Source: Anaerosporobacter sp031551385
GTDB taxonomy: Bacteria; Bacillota; Clostridia; Lachnospirales; Lachnospiraceae
Length of the DNA: 14,277 nt
Direction: 5' to 3'
Assembly (NCBI RefSeq): GCF_031551385.1
Contig: NZ_JAVBNS010000101.1
Location: 1-14,277, forward strand
Of the stretch, positions 5,603 to 14,259 are shown one piece after another (within the stretch, counting starts at the first letter, position 1; every line of letters begins with the position of its first letter). A program made the position numbers and the translations under genes. The notes under the pieces are model-generated. The model did not search any database. It had not been told where the DNA came from and was given only the letters and a program-made list of their open reading frames with translations.

Positions 5603-6633
5603 GACTCTGCTACCTCCTTGATTGCATTTTCAACCTCACTGACACTCACATCAGCCACTACCAGTTTAGCATCATATTTCTCACAAACGTTGTTCGCTAA
5701 ACCTGTTGGAGTGTCCCTTATATCTGATGTGGTTAACAATATTTTCTTTCCTTCATGTCCTGATAACTGGTTTGGTATATGATTATTTAATTGATTCGTC
5801 ATATAAGATGATCCACCACACTTACACTCCACTGAAAGTGTTTCACCTGGCTGAATTGTTACCCCAAACACTTCTATTGGATGATCCGTATTGTTCTTAG
5901 CAATAACATCTGGTCTTGTTCCACCATTCTCACCTTCTACAACACGTTGCTGTGTTTCCACATCAAAACCCGCTTCACTTAATTCATCCTTTACAGCTAT
6001 CTCCATTAACTGACCTTTCAACAAACTTAACTTCGCCTGAGCACTTCTAATTTCAGCCGGAGATGCTTCTGGATCATTTAGTGTAGCAATTGATTCAAGT
6101 TGACTCTTCCATAACTCTGCTTTTTCTGGATGCTTGTCTATCAGTTGCTTTATACCTTCTGGAGTACTAATGCTTTTTTCTATCTTTTCAAGAGTAGAAT
6201 CTTTTTTTTCTATATTTGATTCTCTAGAGTCATTCGTATTACTTTCCCCCATATTCTTGAAATTGTCAAAGAAATCCTCCGCAAACAACTTATCAAAAAG
6301 TTCTCTAAAATCAGTCTTTTTATCTTCCTTTATTTCTTCCAGTGGCATTTGGGGCATTTCTGGTATTGGGAGTGACTCTGGTATCTTTATTCCCTCTGGT
6401 ATTTCTTCTTGTATTGGTATTTTTTCTTCTCTTGGTTTTTCTTTTGTATCAATAATTTCTGTTCTTTCGGATTTTTCCTGTTTATCCAAAATATCCTCTA
6501 CAAAGAGTTCATTCATCTTTGCTGCAACCGTTCCTAATTCCTTATATAGTTTTTCTGATGTGCTACTTTTACTTTCTATATTATCAACATTTTTATTTGC
6601 TATTTCTTTGAAGTTGCTACTACCTCCAAGCAC
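5599..6633 (-). CDS. PD-(D/E)XK nuclease-like protein with acidic linker
   Basis: A 344-aa protein starting at GTG 6633, one base inside the TAG stop of the ATPase gene, with GGGGAG 9 nt before it. Residues 1 to about 60 are polar and helical. Residues 60-110 are charged and proline-rich (repeated E-K-I-P, I-P-E, M-P units), and 110-205 form a helical region. Residues 205-344 look like a PD-(D/E)XK nuclease: LMEIAVKDELSEAGFDVE gives the first helix with E211, GTRPDVIAKN gives D242, and LSVECKCGG gives E269-x-K271. They are followed by NQLNNHIPNQL and the strands KKILLTTSD and AKLVVADVS. The D...ExK order and the position before a helix fit the fold. The match is by motif only. Its place directly behind a HerA-like ATPase recalls known HerA-nuclease pairs, so DNA end-cutting or invader DNA degradation is the likely job. 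The long acidic linker suggests a tethered nuclease domain. Confidence 0.75.
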   Translation of the reverse strand: MLGGSSNFKEIANKNVDNIESKSSTSEKLYKELGTVAAKMNELFVEDILDKQEKSERTEIIDTKEKPREEKIPIQEEIPEGIKIPESLPIPEMPQMPLEEIKEDKKTDFRELFDKLFAEDFFDNFKNMGESNTNDSRESNIEKKDSTLEKIEKSISTPEGIKQLIDKHPEKAELWKSQLESIATLNDPEASPAEIRSAQAKLSLLKGQLMEIAVKDELSEAGFDVETQQRVVEGENGGTRPDVIAKNNTDHPIEVFGVTIQPGETLSVECKCGGSSYMTNQLNNHIPNQLSGHEGKKILLTTSDIRDTPTGLANNVCEKYDAKLVVADVSVSEVENAIKEVAES

Positions 6634-9600
6634 TATAATCGTCTCCCCTCTTTATCAATAAAAGTTAGAAGGTTATTGATCAACTCTTTATATTCTCTTT
6701 TCTCCTCCATTCTATTTTTTTCAAAAGCTAAAATGGCAAGAATCTTATCAACCTCTTCTTCATCAAAATTTTCCAAACAAGGAATAAGTTCATCTTGCAT
6801 TACTCCCCACCACTCTTTAATTTCATTCCTATAACATATATTCTTTTCCATAATTGCATCCGGATCAAAGATTTCATAAACTATTGTCTTTCGAAGGTTT
6901 CTAAACTTATTAACATTATCTTCTTTCATTAACATCATAAGCTTAATCTTTAATTCCGTTGAAAGTCTTGTCTTATCAATATCTTCAAGCAATTTTTCAA
7001 CTTTTTCTTTTTCTAAGCTGTGTACAGGTTGAAGAACTATTTTTATAATTTGCCTTTTGATTTCTGATGAATCAATAACCTCTTCTAACTGTTTCTCTAC
7101 AATTTTATTTTTTTTCTTATCCCACTCATCAACATGGCATAATACTGGTTCAATCCAATTATTTTGATATACGGCACATACTCCCGTCTTTAGCTTTGCT
7201 AATTCAAGGATTTGATTATCATTCAAATTGGCTGCTTTACCAACTAATTCTCGATCAGTTACATCTGGTAATCTAAATATAATCTTAGTATTTGTATTAC
7301 GGATTACAGACATATCCATCAATCCTGGTGATTGATCCACTATTATAAATCCTTCTCCATATGTCCTCATTTCTGCAATTGCATTTGCAAGCATTTCCAC
7401 AGATTTTCCTACCAAATTAGATGATTCTGCACTTTGTTCTGTACTCGTTTTCTTCAAAATATTATGTGCTTCTTCAAGTATAGTAACATGACTAAGCATC
7501 TTGTTAGTACCTTTTGCAGATGCCATTCTATATTCTTGTAACTTAATAATCAGTAGCCCCATTAATAATGATTTTGTTTCACTTGAACCAACTCTACTCA
7601 GATCAACAATAACATTTCTGTCAAATAGTTCTTCATCTGATAGTTCGTTACTTGTAAGAATTTGACCATTGATACCATTTGTCAAAGAACTGATACGCAT
7701 TGATAATGCACCAACATAATCCCCTTTGCTATCAGCCGAATATTTCGATTCCTCAATTACAGAATTAATCTGGTTTAATACATCAACAAAATTAGGATAT
7801 GTATATTTTTCGTTCACCAAATACTTGCATTCCGAACATGATAAATCCCAGCCCGCTAATTCATAAGAACGCTCAATTGCCTCTTTTAATACCGCTGGCA
7901 TTGCTGCATACATAGGCCAGCATACATTAAAAATTTCAATAAGTCTATCAATATGTTCAAGTATATGTATATCCTCTGGAAAACTGAAAGGATTAATTCT
8001 CAATAACTTTGAATGTTTCGGATTTGTTCCATATACATGAACATCTTCGTATCCACCAAAAATATCCTTATATTCACCCTTTGCAGGCTCAATAACCATA
8101 AAATGCGTTTTATCCTTTTCCTCACATATTTCTAAGCACATCCTATCAATCAGTTGATAAATTGCATTTGATTTACCTGCACCTGTTGATCCAGTTACAA
8201 AAACATGAGAAGTAATACTATTCTTATCTAATAAAACATGGGATTTCTCATCGTCATACATATGATGAATTTTTCCAAAATCAATCTTTTTTCCTTCTAC
8301 TATCTCATGTGTATACAGAACATTTCTCCCAAAACTAGCACACTCAATTACTGGTATTCCTGAAATAGACTTTTTAGGAAGTCCCATATAGATTGCTAAT
8401 TCTTTTCCACTTACTAACGTGGAAACAGATGCCCTATTCTTCTCATTATTTTCATCAGCTAAGTCAAATATGGGGTGATTGAATGTACTTAAATATGGGA
8501 TAAGAGCCTTCGCCTCATTTTCATCCCATATACTTATGTGTGAAACCTCTACTGAGGAATGTTCCCCTTGAATAATTGATTTATATGTACTAGCTACTGA
8601 TAGACATGTTGTATAATCTTCTGACAAAAAATATACTCCACAATCATACATTCCATAGTCTTCACACTCCGCAATTCTCTCTATTTGCTGGTCAATCTTA
8701 TCTAATATTGATTTTATGCTACGATTTTCATAACATATCTGAAGTCCTTCACTCTTAGTTGTACTTAATGCATTTGCAATTGAGTTTTGCTCACTCAACG
8801 ATTTCGATGTTCCAATAGTTTCTGAAGTTCCTTCCGCATCACTATTATCTTCATGCTTACCATGCATATAATGATAATCTACTGATACGCTTGTCCCAAC
8901 AGTTACTGATGCACTTGCATTGGCTCCTACACCAAATGGTGCTACTGATACTCCAGCCGTCGCAGTAACACTTGCATTAACACCAAGGCTACCACCAACA
9001 GTATGTGCACTGTTTGTTCCTTTCGTTATCGTGTGTGTCTTTGTTTTTGCTATACTTTCATTCGTAGTATCTGTAACTCCTTTTATAATACTATCCGTTA
9101 CTGTTTCTCCATTTGAAGCATTAATCGTGTACTCAGATTTTTCAAATGGTTTTATAACCGTATATAACTCCTCGTATCCAGCCCGAATTGTTTCCTGTTC
9201 TGTGTTCAGCACTGGATCAGCTATTATCATGACTGTACACTTTTTCCCCTTCAAAGAATCTGCAAGTTTTTCTAATCCTTGAACATATTTACTATTATCA
9301 ACATTTTGTTCTCCCTTTAATGCTGCTATACCTGTAACCGATGATACACTTACATTTTTTTCAAAAACACTTTGAACCACCTGCATCCTCTCAGCAATAT
9401 CATCTATTATTTCTAACTTGCTTCCTGGAAAATTAGCTTCTAAATTTCGTACCAACGCAGTTATTTGTTTTTGTGGTACAAACGGATCAGTCGTCTTCTT
9501 ACAAACAGTCCCCAAATAAACATCGACCTGATCACCATCACTCTTCAATAACATTACTATCGTGGCTGACTCATAAAGAGCTGTTGCATTATATGCTGTC

Positions 9601-9860
9601 GTAAGTTTATCAAGAATATTTTCATCCTTATCAAAAACAACTCTTGTAAGTTTTGAAAGCATTACATTTGTTCCAACAATACATACAGGTATATCTTTAT
9701 TTTCATCTTTAGGTATTGAAAATGACACATCATATGTTGGGATAAACACTGGTCTCTTATCAATACTCGATATATATTTTCGCATAATCACTTTATCAAC
9801 CTGAGCAAGTGCCGCATCTAAATCTTGATGTTTTCTAACCTCAATATCATCTTTTGCCAT
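6633..9860 (-). CDS. HerA/DUF87-type P-loop ATPase with Gly/Ser/Val-rich insert
   Basis: A 1075-aa protein; the ATG at 9860 follows GGAGG by 8 nt and directly abuts the TAA of the upstream gene. Residues 1-240 form an alpha/beta region of the kind found before FtsK-HerA ATPase cores. Residues 250-372 are a low-complexity insert: S/T-rich flanks around a G/A/S/V core at about 288-327 (SVAPFGVGANASASVTVG). The ATPase core follows, with Walker A GSTGAGKS at 557-564, a FMVIEPAKGEYKD strand, Walker B VTILEEAHN at 792-800, and IIVDQSPGLM plus KIIFRLPD at about 838-865 for the sensor region and a possible arginine finger. Residues 930-1075 are charged helices. HerA-type ATPases are usually hexameric DNA translocases working with a nuclease; VirB4-like conjugation ATPases share this core. 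No relaxase or mating-pair genes are nearby, so a DNA-acting role with the adjacent nuclease is preferred. Confidence 0.87.
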   Translation of the reverse strand: MAKDDIEVRKHQDLDAALAQVDKVIMRKYISSIDKRPVFIPTYDVSFSIPKDENKDIPVCIVGTNVMLSKLTRVVFDKDENILDKLTTAYNATALYESATIVMLLKSDGDQVDVYLGTVCKKTTDPFVPQKQITALVRNLEANFPGSKLEIIDDIAERMQVVQSVFEKNVSVSSVTGIAALKGEQNVDNSKYVQGLEKLADSLKGKKCTVMIIADPVLNTEQETIRAGYEELYTVIKPFEKSEYTINASNGETVTDSIIKGVTDTTNESIAKTKTHTITKGTNSAHTVGGSLGVNASVTATAGVSVAPFGVGANASASVTVGTSVSVDYHYMHGKHEDNSDAEGTSETIGTSKSLSEQNSIANALSTTKSEGLQICYENRSIKSILDKIDQQIERIAECEDYGMYDCGVYFLSEDYTTCLSVASTYKSIIQGEHSSVEVSHISIWDENEAKALIPYLSTFNHPIFDLADENNEKNRASVSTLVSGKELAIYMGLPKKSISGIPVIECASFGRNVLYTHEIVEGKKIDFGKIHHMYDDEKSHVLLDKNSITSHVFVTGSTGAGKSNAIYQLIDRMCLEICEEKDKTHFMVIEPAKGEYKDIFGGYEDVHVYGTNPKHSKLLRINPFSFPEDIHILEHIDRLIEIFNVCWPMYAAMPAVLKEAIERSYELAGWDLSCSECKYLVNEKYTYPNFVDVLNQINSVIEESKYSADSKGDYVGALSMRISSLTNGINGQILTSNELSDEELFDRNVIVDLSRVGSSETKSLLMGLLIIKLQEYRMASAKGTNKMLSHVTILEEAHNILKKTSTEQSAESSNLVGKSVEMLANAIAEMRTYGEGFIIVDQSPGLMDMSVIRNTNTKIIFRLPDVTDRELVGKAANLNDNQILELAKLKTGVCAVYQNNWIEPVLCHVDEWDKKKNKIVEKQLEEVIDSSEIKRQIIKIVLQPVHSLEKEKVEKLLEDIDKTRLSTELKIKLMMLMKEDNVNKFRNLRKTIVYEIFDPDAIMEKNICYRNEIKEWWGVMQDELIPCLENFDEEEVDKILAILAFEKNRMEEKREYKELINNLLTFIDKEGRRL

Positions 9861-10457
9861 TTATGACTCCTCCTTTTTTTCTAAAATCTTTCTAAAAAAA
9901 AAATTACAAACCATATAAATTACAGCCACACCTATTACTAACAACCACCAATACTTTGCCCACCACGTTTTACTGAACAACCATATATCTGACTTATCGT
10001 TACTGGTTGTCATAACGACAGGTTCTTTTTTTTGCGTTATATCATTAATTGTACCAGTTGAACTATTCCCATTAAGTTTTCTTCTCTGTGCCTTGGTTTT
10101 CCCCATTGTCATTCTATTTTTGTAAACTACTTTTCCTATCTCCTTTATCTTGGACAGTCTGGTATCAATAGCAAAATTATCTCTCAACCATACAAGTTGC
10201 ATCTGATAATATGATTCATCCCACTCATCTTCATTCTTTACATACTCATCTTCTTGAAGTTTATACTGCTCATCAATAATGAGTTCGTTTCCATGTAATT
10301 TCTTACTTTGTTCTTTTATATATCCTCTTGCCTCCTCATATTCATTTGTTGCAAATGTAGGATCTGCACCAATAATTCCAACAAGAAGTGCTCTTATCAC
10401 ACCTTTATCTTCATTTTCTATTGCTTCTCTATATGTTTCATTAGAATTAAAATACAT
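9861..10457 (-). CDS. Tail-anchored membrane protein of unknown function
   Basis: A 198-aa protein; the ATG at 10457 has AGGAGG 8 nt upstream and starts 13 bp after the GTPase stop. The N-terminal part, ETYREAIENEDKGVIRALLV then GADPTFATNEYEEARGYI, looks like a small helical domain. It gives me the impression of a recurrent module, but I cannot name it. Residues 50-115 are acidic and tryptophan-containing (DEYVKNEDEWDESYYQMQLV), and 116-165 are a basic to polar linker. One strong membrane segment follows at about 169-188 (YWWLLVIGVAVIYMVCNFFF) with a short basic tail RKILEKKEES. There is no signal peptide, so the bulk should face the cytosol, anchored at the C-terminus. Its last codons contain the RBS of the ATPase gene. 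It could fix the GTPase or ATPase at the membrane; that is inference. Confidence 0.82.
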   Translation of the reverse strand: MYFNSNETYREAIENEDKGVIRALLVGIIGADPTFATNEYEEARGYIKEQSKKLHGNELIIDEQYKLQEDEYVKNEDEWDESYYQMQLVWLRDNFAIDTRLSKIKEIGKVVYKNRMTMGKTKAQRRKLNGNSSTGTINDITQKKEPVVMTTSNDKSDIWLFSKTWWAKYWWLLVIGVAVIYMVCNFFFRKILEKKEES

Positions 10458-10470
10458 CTTAATCCCCTCC

Positions 10471-13050
10471 TTATAGTTGTATATATGATATTTTAGAAAT
10501 TAAACACTCAAGATATTTTTCTATTGATTCTAATTTTTCAATTTCAGTTTTACAGTTTTGTTCATCCATAGCAATATGCTTAGCTACATTTACCATCTCT
10601 GCAATTGCAATGTCTTTCTCTTTAATTAAAGCTATGACTTTATCAACTCGTTCTTTTGTATCTTCCTTCAATGACTTTATATCGCTTTGGTAATCATTTT
10701 TAAGTTTTTCAACATACTTATCTACTTTAGCTTCTATCGGATTTATATTTTCCGAAATATATTTCTCTATGTTGATGTAAGTTCTCTTAACGGTTTCTGG
10801 CTCTTTTCTTGTTTTCCACGCACGCCCAATTGAATCAAAGAAATTTCCTATACCATAACTAAATTCTATATGTCCCTTTTTATAATTCGTTTCATCTCTA
10901 GTAGTTTCTACTGGATTAAAAAAATGCTCTTTATCAACAAGTTCTTGATAAGCAACGGTATCCTTTAATGAGAAAGCACCATTGTTCATAAGTCCAGCTT
11001 GTTCCAATTCATTTAAATACAATATAAAAGTTTTGTATAACTCATTAGTTTCTTCTCTTTTCTTATTCTTCACCTCATGTACAATGTCATTTATTTGACC
11101 TAGTAAAGAATCCATTTCCTTTGATATGGAAGCTATTATCGAATTCCCTTCTTCTTTTAATACCTCTGTTTTTCCGTTAACTCTATTAGCGATGCCATTC
11201 TGAATTCCATAAAAAATAGATCTTATCTTATTGATTTCTGGAATAGTTTCCTTGATCTTATCTACCTTTCCTTTTACGAAATTCATTTTTCCTTTTACTT
11301 TTATCAGAGTGTCTTTTCTTTCTTTTATTTCTTTTTCCTCTGCCTCTATTTTTTCTCTGTTTGAAACAGCACCGCTGTAACATTTTTTTGCTTCGTCTAA
11401 AGTCTCCATTTTTAACTCATTTAAAGAACTTAGCTCCACAAGAATATCTGTAAAGCAACTCAATAATTGACGTACTTTTATCGGATATGCATAACTTTTT
11501 ATGTATTCTTGAATTGCTGTTTCAAGTGCAGGTATCCCTGAATGTATCATAACTCGTTCAGGGATGCTTAAATCCCCACTCAATTGTTGTTCATATGCAT
11601 ACTTTTTAGCTTCTGAGACAGCACTTTGTTTCTCTAGACAATAGTTATGGTAATTTCCATACTTTATTTTTATTTCCTCAATATATTGACTAAAATTCTG
11701 TTCAAGTTTAGCTGGATCATGAAAATATACTTTTTTACAAAAACTTTCATAATATCCATATAGTTCGGCTTTTTTTGTCATTCCTTCTTCCATTCCTGGC
11801 TCAGTTGTAAATCCATTTACAACTGCTAATGCTGCACCTGACGTTATAGGAAAAACTCTTGGATTAACTATATTCCTTATTCTTGATGAATTCGGAACTT
11901 TCTTAATATTAGCAATAAAATTCTTTACATAATTTCCAAGTGTTTCACCTTGATTGGAATAGGATAATGAATCACACATATTCATTACAAACAGAAAGCG
12001 ATCGTTAAAATTTCCATCATCCTCTTCTGCGGATTCTTCGATAATATCTAATAATTCAACAATATTGTCATCCTCTAATTTATCATCAGAAATCAAAACC
12101 ACCATTTCCTTTTGCTTTGATTTTAGAACTTCTTTTGTTATTTCAATGTGGGATTTCTTTGATAATCTCTTATATTCTTCTTCCATTTTCTCTGTATCAT
12201 TTCCTGTTGCACTGTCTGTACCTGGAGTATCAATAATCACAAGATTAAAATCTTTCTCCACATTTGCAGGATATAACTTTGATAAATCTGTAAAAACTGT
12301 GATTGTTTCTACTGCATCCTCAGCACTTTTAATTTTTTCCTGCACCGCAATTTCATCCATACAGTCTATTTCCTTAGTCTTACCATTATATTCATACTTT
12401 ACTTTTGCAAAGGCCACATCTGATGTTGCATGTATTATCTTACATATTTTTGCTGTACATGTTCCTGATGCTGTTGGCAAAATATTCTTTCCAATAAGTG
12501 CATTTATTGTAGATGATTTCCCACTACTATAAGTACCAGTAAATACAATTCTAAACTCTTCTGCTTCTATCTCTTCATATGTAGTCTTTAATTTTTCGTA
12601 TTTGCAAATTAATTCCGACGAATTTGATTCCTTTACAATTTCCTCAAATTCATCTGTTAACATCAAGTTTATTACATCTTCAATATTTTTTCTCATTTCC
12701 GTATCTGGTATAATTTCTTCTACTAATTCGCAAAATTCCAATTTTGCATTTAAATTTCTTTTGGCATTTTGAATGTTCAGAGATTCCTTTACACTTTCAT
12801 AATCAATCTTTCTTCCTGCAAATTCAATTACAATATCCTTATCTCCCATTAGGCAAAGTGTTTCTAGAAGTCCTTTCCAGCCATCTCTTTCAATTGGATC
12901 AATCCATGATTGAATTGGCATATGGACATTGGAATCAAGATATTTTTTTAAATTTGGATCACAGTGCTTGTTCTTCTGTATTTCCTTCCCATCTACATAA
13001 ACCATTGATTTCATTTCATAGGGATCGTACTTTATAAATACTTTTCTCAT
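10471..13050 (-). CDS. Dynamin-like GTPase
   Basis: An 859-aa protein; the ATG at 13050 has GGAGG 5 nt upstream. Residues 1-95 form a small separate N-terminal domain containing QSWIDPIERDGWKGLLETL. The GTPase domain spans about 165-440: P-loop GTYSSGKSS at 172-180, a switch I-like LPTASGTCTAKI at 191-202, G3 motif DTPGTDS at 275-281, and NMCD at 357-360 in place of the usual NKxD. Residues 545-680 and 765-850 are charged, long-helical and probably coiled coil, separated by a region with a short hydrophobic stretch (FSYGIGNFFDSIG, about 729-741) that could touch a membrane. This order (GTPase, helical stalk, possible membrane tip) is that of bacterial dynamin-like proteins. Known members remodel membranes, and some protect against phage. 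It leads the four structural genes, so it is likely essential to the system; the variant G4 motif may weaken guanine specificity. Confidence 0.87.
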   Translation of the reverse strand: MRKVFIKYDPYEMKSMVYVDGKEIQKNKHCDPNLKKYLDSNVHMPIQSWIDPIERDGWKGLLETLCLMGDKDIVIEFAGRKIDYESVKESLNIQNAKRNLNAKLEFCELVEEIIPDTEMRKNIEDVINLMLTDEFEEIVKESNSSELICKYEKLKTTYEEIEAEEFRIVFTGTYSSGKSSTINALIGKNILPTASGTCTAKICKIIHATSDVAFAKVKYEYNGKTKEIDCMDEIAVQEKIKSAEDAVETITVFTDLSKLYPANVEKDFNLVIIDTPGTDSATGNDTEKMEEEYKRLSKKSHIEITKEVLKSKQKEMVVLISDDKLEDDNIVELLDIIEESAEEDDGNFNDRFLFVMNMCDSLSYSNQGETLGNYVKNFIANIKKVPNSSRIRNIVNPRVFPITSGAALAVVNGFTTEPGMEEGMTKKAELYGYYESFCKKVYFHDPAKLEQNFSQYIEEIKIKYGNYHNYCLEKQSAVSEAKKYAYEQQLSGDLSIPERVMIHSGIPALETAIQEYIKSYAYPIKVRQLLSCFTDILVELSSLNELKMETLDEAKKCYSGAVSNREKIEAEEKEIKERKDTLIKVKGKMNFVKGKVDKIKETIPEINKIRSIFYGIQNGIANRVNGKTEVLKEEGNSIIASISKEMDSLLGQINDIVHEVKNKKREETNELYKTFILYLNELEQAGLMNNGAFSLKDTVAYQELVDKEHFFNPVETTRDETNYKKGHIEFSYGIGNFFDSIGRAWKTRKEPETVKRTYINIEKYISENINPIEAKVDKYVEKLKNDYQSDIKSLKEDTKERVDKVIALIKEKDIAIAEMVNVAKHIAMDEQNCKTEIEKLESIEKYLECLISKISYIQL

Positions 13051-13077
13051 TTTTTCCTCCTTGTATGTACAAAAATT

Positions 13078-14031
13078 CTATTTTTCTAACTTTATGAGGT
13101 CACCTTGGCTTCTTAACCACATATCCACACCATCACCAAAAACTTCTGCTGAAATTGTATAAACACCATTAGATTCATCAAGTATCTGTGCTGTTGGTAA
13201 TCTATCTAGCACAGCTTCGACTGAAAAGCCATAATACTTAAATTGAATTTTTCTTAACTTTCCTCCATACATGAATTGAATTCTTTTTCTGAATTCACCT
13301 TCCTCAAATCTACTGGAGTATGGAATTTTAAAATATTCATCTGTTACATCAATATTCTGTATTCTGTCTATTCTGTATATTGTAGGAAATGAATCATTCA
13401 AAACATCAAAATCCTTTTTTACCTCATCATCATCAATGAAAGCTAGCATATAAAAATAATATTCAGAAAACATAATCGCTAAAGGCTTTATTTTTCTATG
13501 AACAATCACTTTATCCTTTGTTCGAAGATAGTCAATTTCAATAAATTTGTTGTCATGAATAGCCTGCCCTATATTCCACATTTTTTCTATATACATAGAT
13601 TTATGTTGTGGCTCTATATAATGAAATTCCTCATTCCGAATTAACTCTTCTACAAGTTTTTGATTTTTCTTCGGAACACAGCATTCAATCAGCTTATCAA
13701 TCATTTTTGTCATTTCTTTTTTTGTAAATGCTCTACTATCAAGAAGTATCTTACATATTGCAAGTATTTCAGGATTCGTAAACTTCTGCTTATATATCTG
13801 TTCTAATCTATAACCTTTCTTCACTCGATCGTATATTAATGAATTTATAATACCATCTCTACCAATGCCGAGATCCAGATAATTTCTTATATCATCTATA
13901 TCTCTTTGAATACTTCTTTCATTGACCTTGTAGTTATTGGCTTCTTCCGCTTTATTAACAATCATGCCATTCATCAACTTGGTATAAATACCAAGAATTC
14001 TTTCGGCTTTCTCAGTACTTTCGTTTACCAT
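13078..14031 (-). CDS. WYL-domain transcriptional regulator
   Basis: A 317-aa protein. The ATG at 14031 has GGAGG 7 nt upstream; the frame is open to 14088, but the extra part has no RBS and would cover the -10. Residues 8-56 form a winged helix-turn-helix (NERSIQRDIDDIRNYL is the typical second helix region), 80-140 a helical linker, and about 150-228 the WYL domain, with YYFYMLAF at 191-198 in place of the W-Y-L signature and YRIDRIQNI at 219-227. Residues 245-317 form a C-terminal WCX-like extension (FKYYGFSVEAVLDRLP). WYL regulators of the BrxR/CapW kind often stand first in defence operons, repressing them and binding a nucleic-acid ligand. It lies 27 bp before the GTPase gene, on the same strand. 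The candidate operators upstream fit self-repression. Confidence 0.85.
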   Translation of the reverse strand: MVNESTEKAERILGIYTKLMNGMIVNKAEEANNYKVNERSIQRDIDDIRNYLDLGIGRDGIINSLIYDRVKKGYRLEQIYKQKFTNPEILAICKILLDSRAFTKKEMTKMIDKLIECCVPKKNQKLVEELIRNEEFHYIEPQHKSMYIEKMWNIGQAIHDNKFIEIDYLRTKDKVIVHRKIKPLAIMFSEYYFYMLAFIDDDEVKKDFDVLNDSFPTIYRIDRIQNIDVTDEYFKIPYSSRFEEGEFRKRIQFMYGGKLRKIQFKYYGFSVEAVLDRLPTAQILDESNGVYTISAEVFGDGVDMWLRSQGDLIKLEK

Positions 14032-14065
14032 GTAAAATCCTCCAATCTCTCTACTCCATATCAAG

Positions 14066-14071
14066 ATTATA
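14066..14071 (-). promoter_or_regulatory. -10 element of the likely operon promoter
   Basis: TATAAT in the context TTTGTATAATCT on the minus strand, giving a start near 14059 and a leader of about 28 nt before the ATG at 14031. The -35 (CATTAT or ACATTA at 17-18 bp) is weak, which would suit a regulated promoter. Confidence 0.45.
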
Positions 14072-14133
14072 CAAATCCACATAGACACATAATGTCTTTC
14101 TGATTTATTATTTATTTTTCTTTTTTCATTTAT

Positions 14134-14148
14134 TAAAGTAGCACTTTA
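14134..14148. promoter_or_regulatory. Palindromic operator-like site
   Basis: TAAAGT-AGC-ACTTTA is a perfect 6-bp inverted repeat with a 3-nt centre. It lies about 65 bp upstream of the -10 of the WYL gene, a position where a dimeric regulator could bind. Confidence 0.35.
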
Positions 14149-14188
14149 CAACTTTTTCATAAAAAATATCATATGAGAACCTTTTTGA

Positions 14189-14259
14189 TGTATAATAAGT
14201 TTATACGCAAATACACACAAGAAAGAGTGAACTTATACAATAAACTTATTATACAATAA
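14189..14259. repeat. AT-rich repeated half-sites upstream of the operon
   Basis: TGTATAATAAGTTTAT (14189-14204) is exactly complementary to ATAAACTTATTATACA (14240-14255), a 16-bp inverted repeat with a 35-nt spacer. Between them AACTTATACAATAA (14230-14243) is a 3-bp-shorter direct copy of AACTTATTATACAATAA (14243-14259). Three related half-sites within 71 bp suggest a regulator-binding array or overlapping promoters, since each contains a TATAAT/TATACA-like hexamer. The region continues past the window edge. Confidence 0.6.

Noticed and set aside
6134..6661. Rightward open frame of 175 codons opposite the nuclease-like gene
   Set aside because: It is exactly antisense to the low-complexity E/K/S-rich part of the nuclease-like protein, giving a Ser/Phe/Ile-rich shadow; no RBS and no recognisable domain.
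8920..9282. Rightward 120-codon hydrophobic open frame
   Set aside because: It is the reverse of the Gly/Ser/Val-rich insert of the ATPase, whose composition produces a false membrane-like reading.
6633..9860. Conjugation ATPase (VirB4/TraG-like) as the role of the HerA-type protein
   Set aside because: The ATPase core is compatible, but no relaxase, coupling protein, pilus or mating-pair gene is present and the partner genes (dynamin, nuclease, WYL) do not fit conjugation.
12065..12532. Rightward open frame of 155 codons opposite the dynamin-like gene
   Set aside because: It is a mirror of the GTPase-domain coding sequence with biased composition, no RBS and no family resemblance.
14189..14255. 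Terminal inverted repeat of an insertion sequence
   Set aside because: The two 16-bp arms are only 35 nt apart with no transposase and no target duplication; their promoter-like content fits regulation better.
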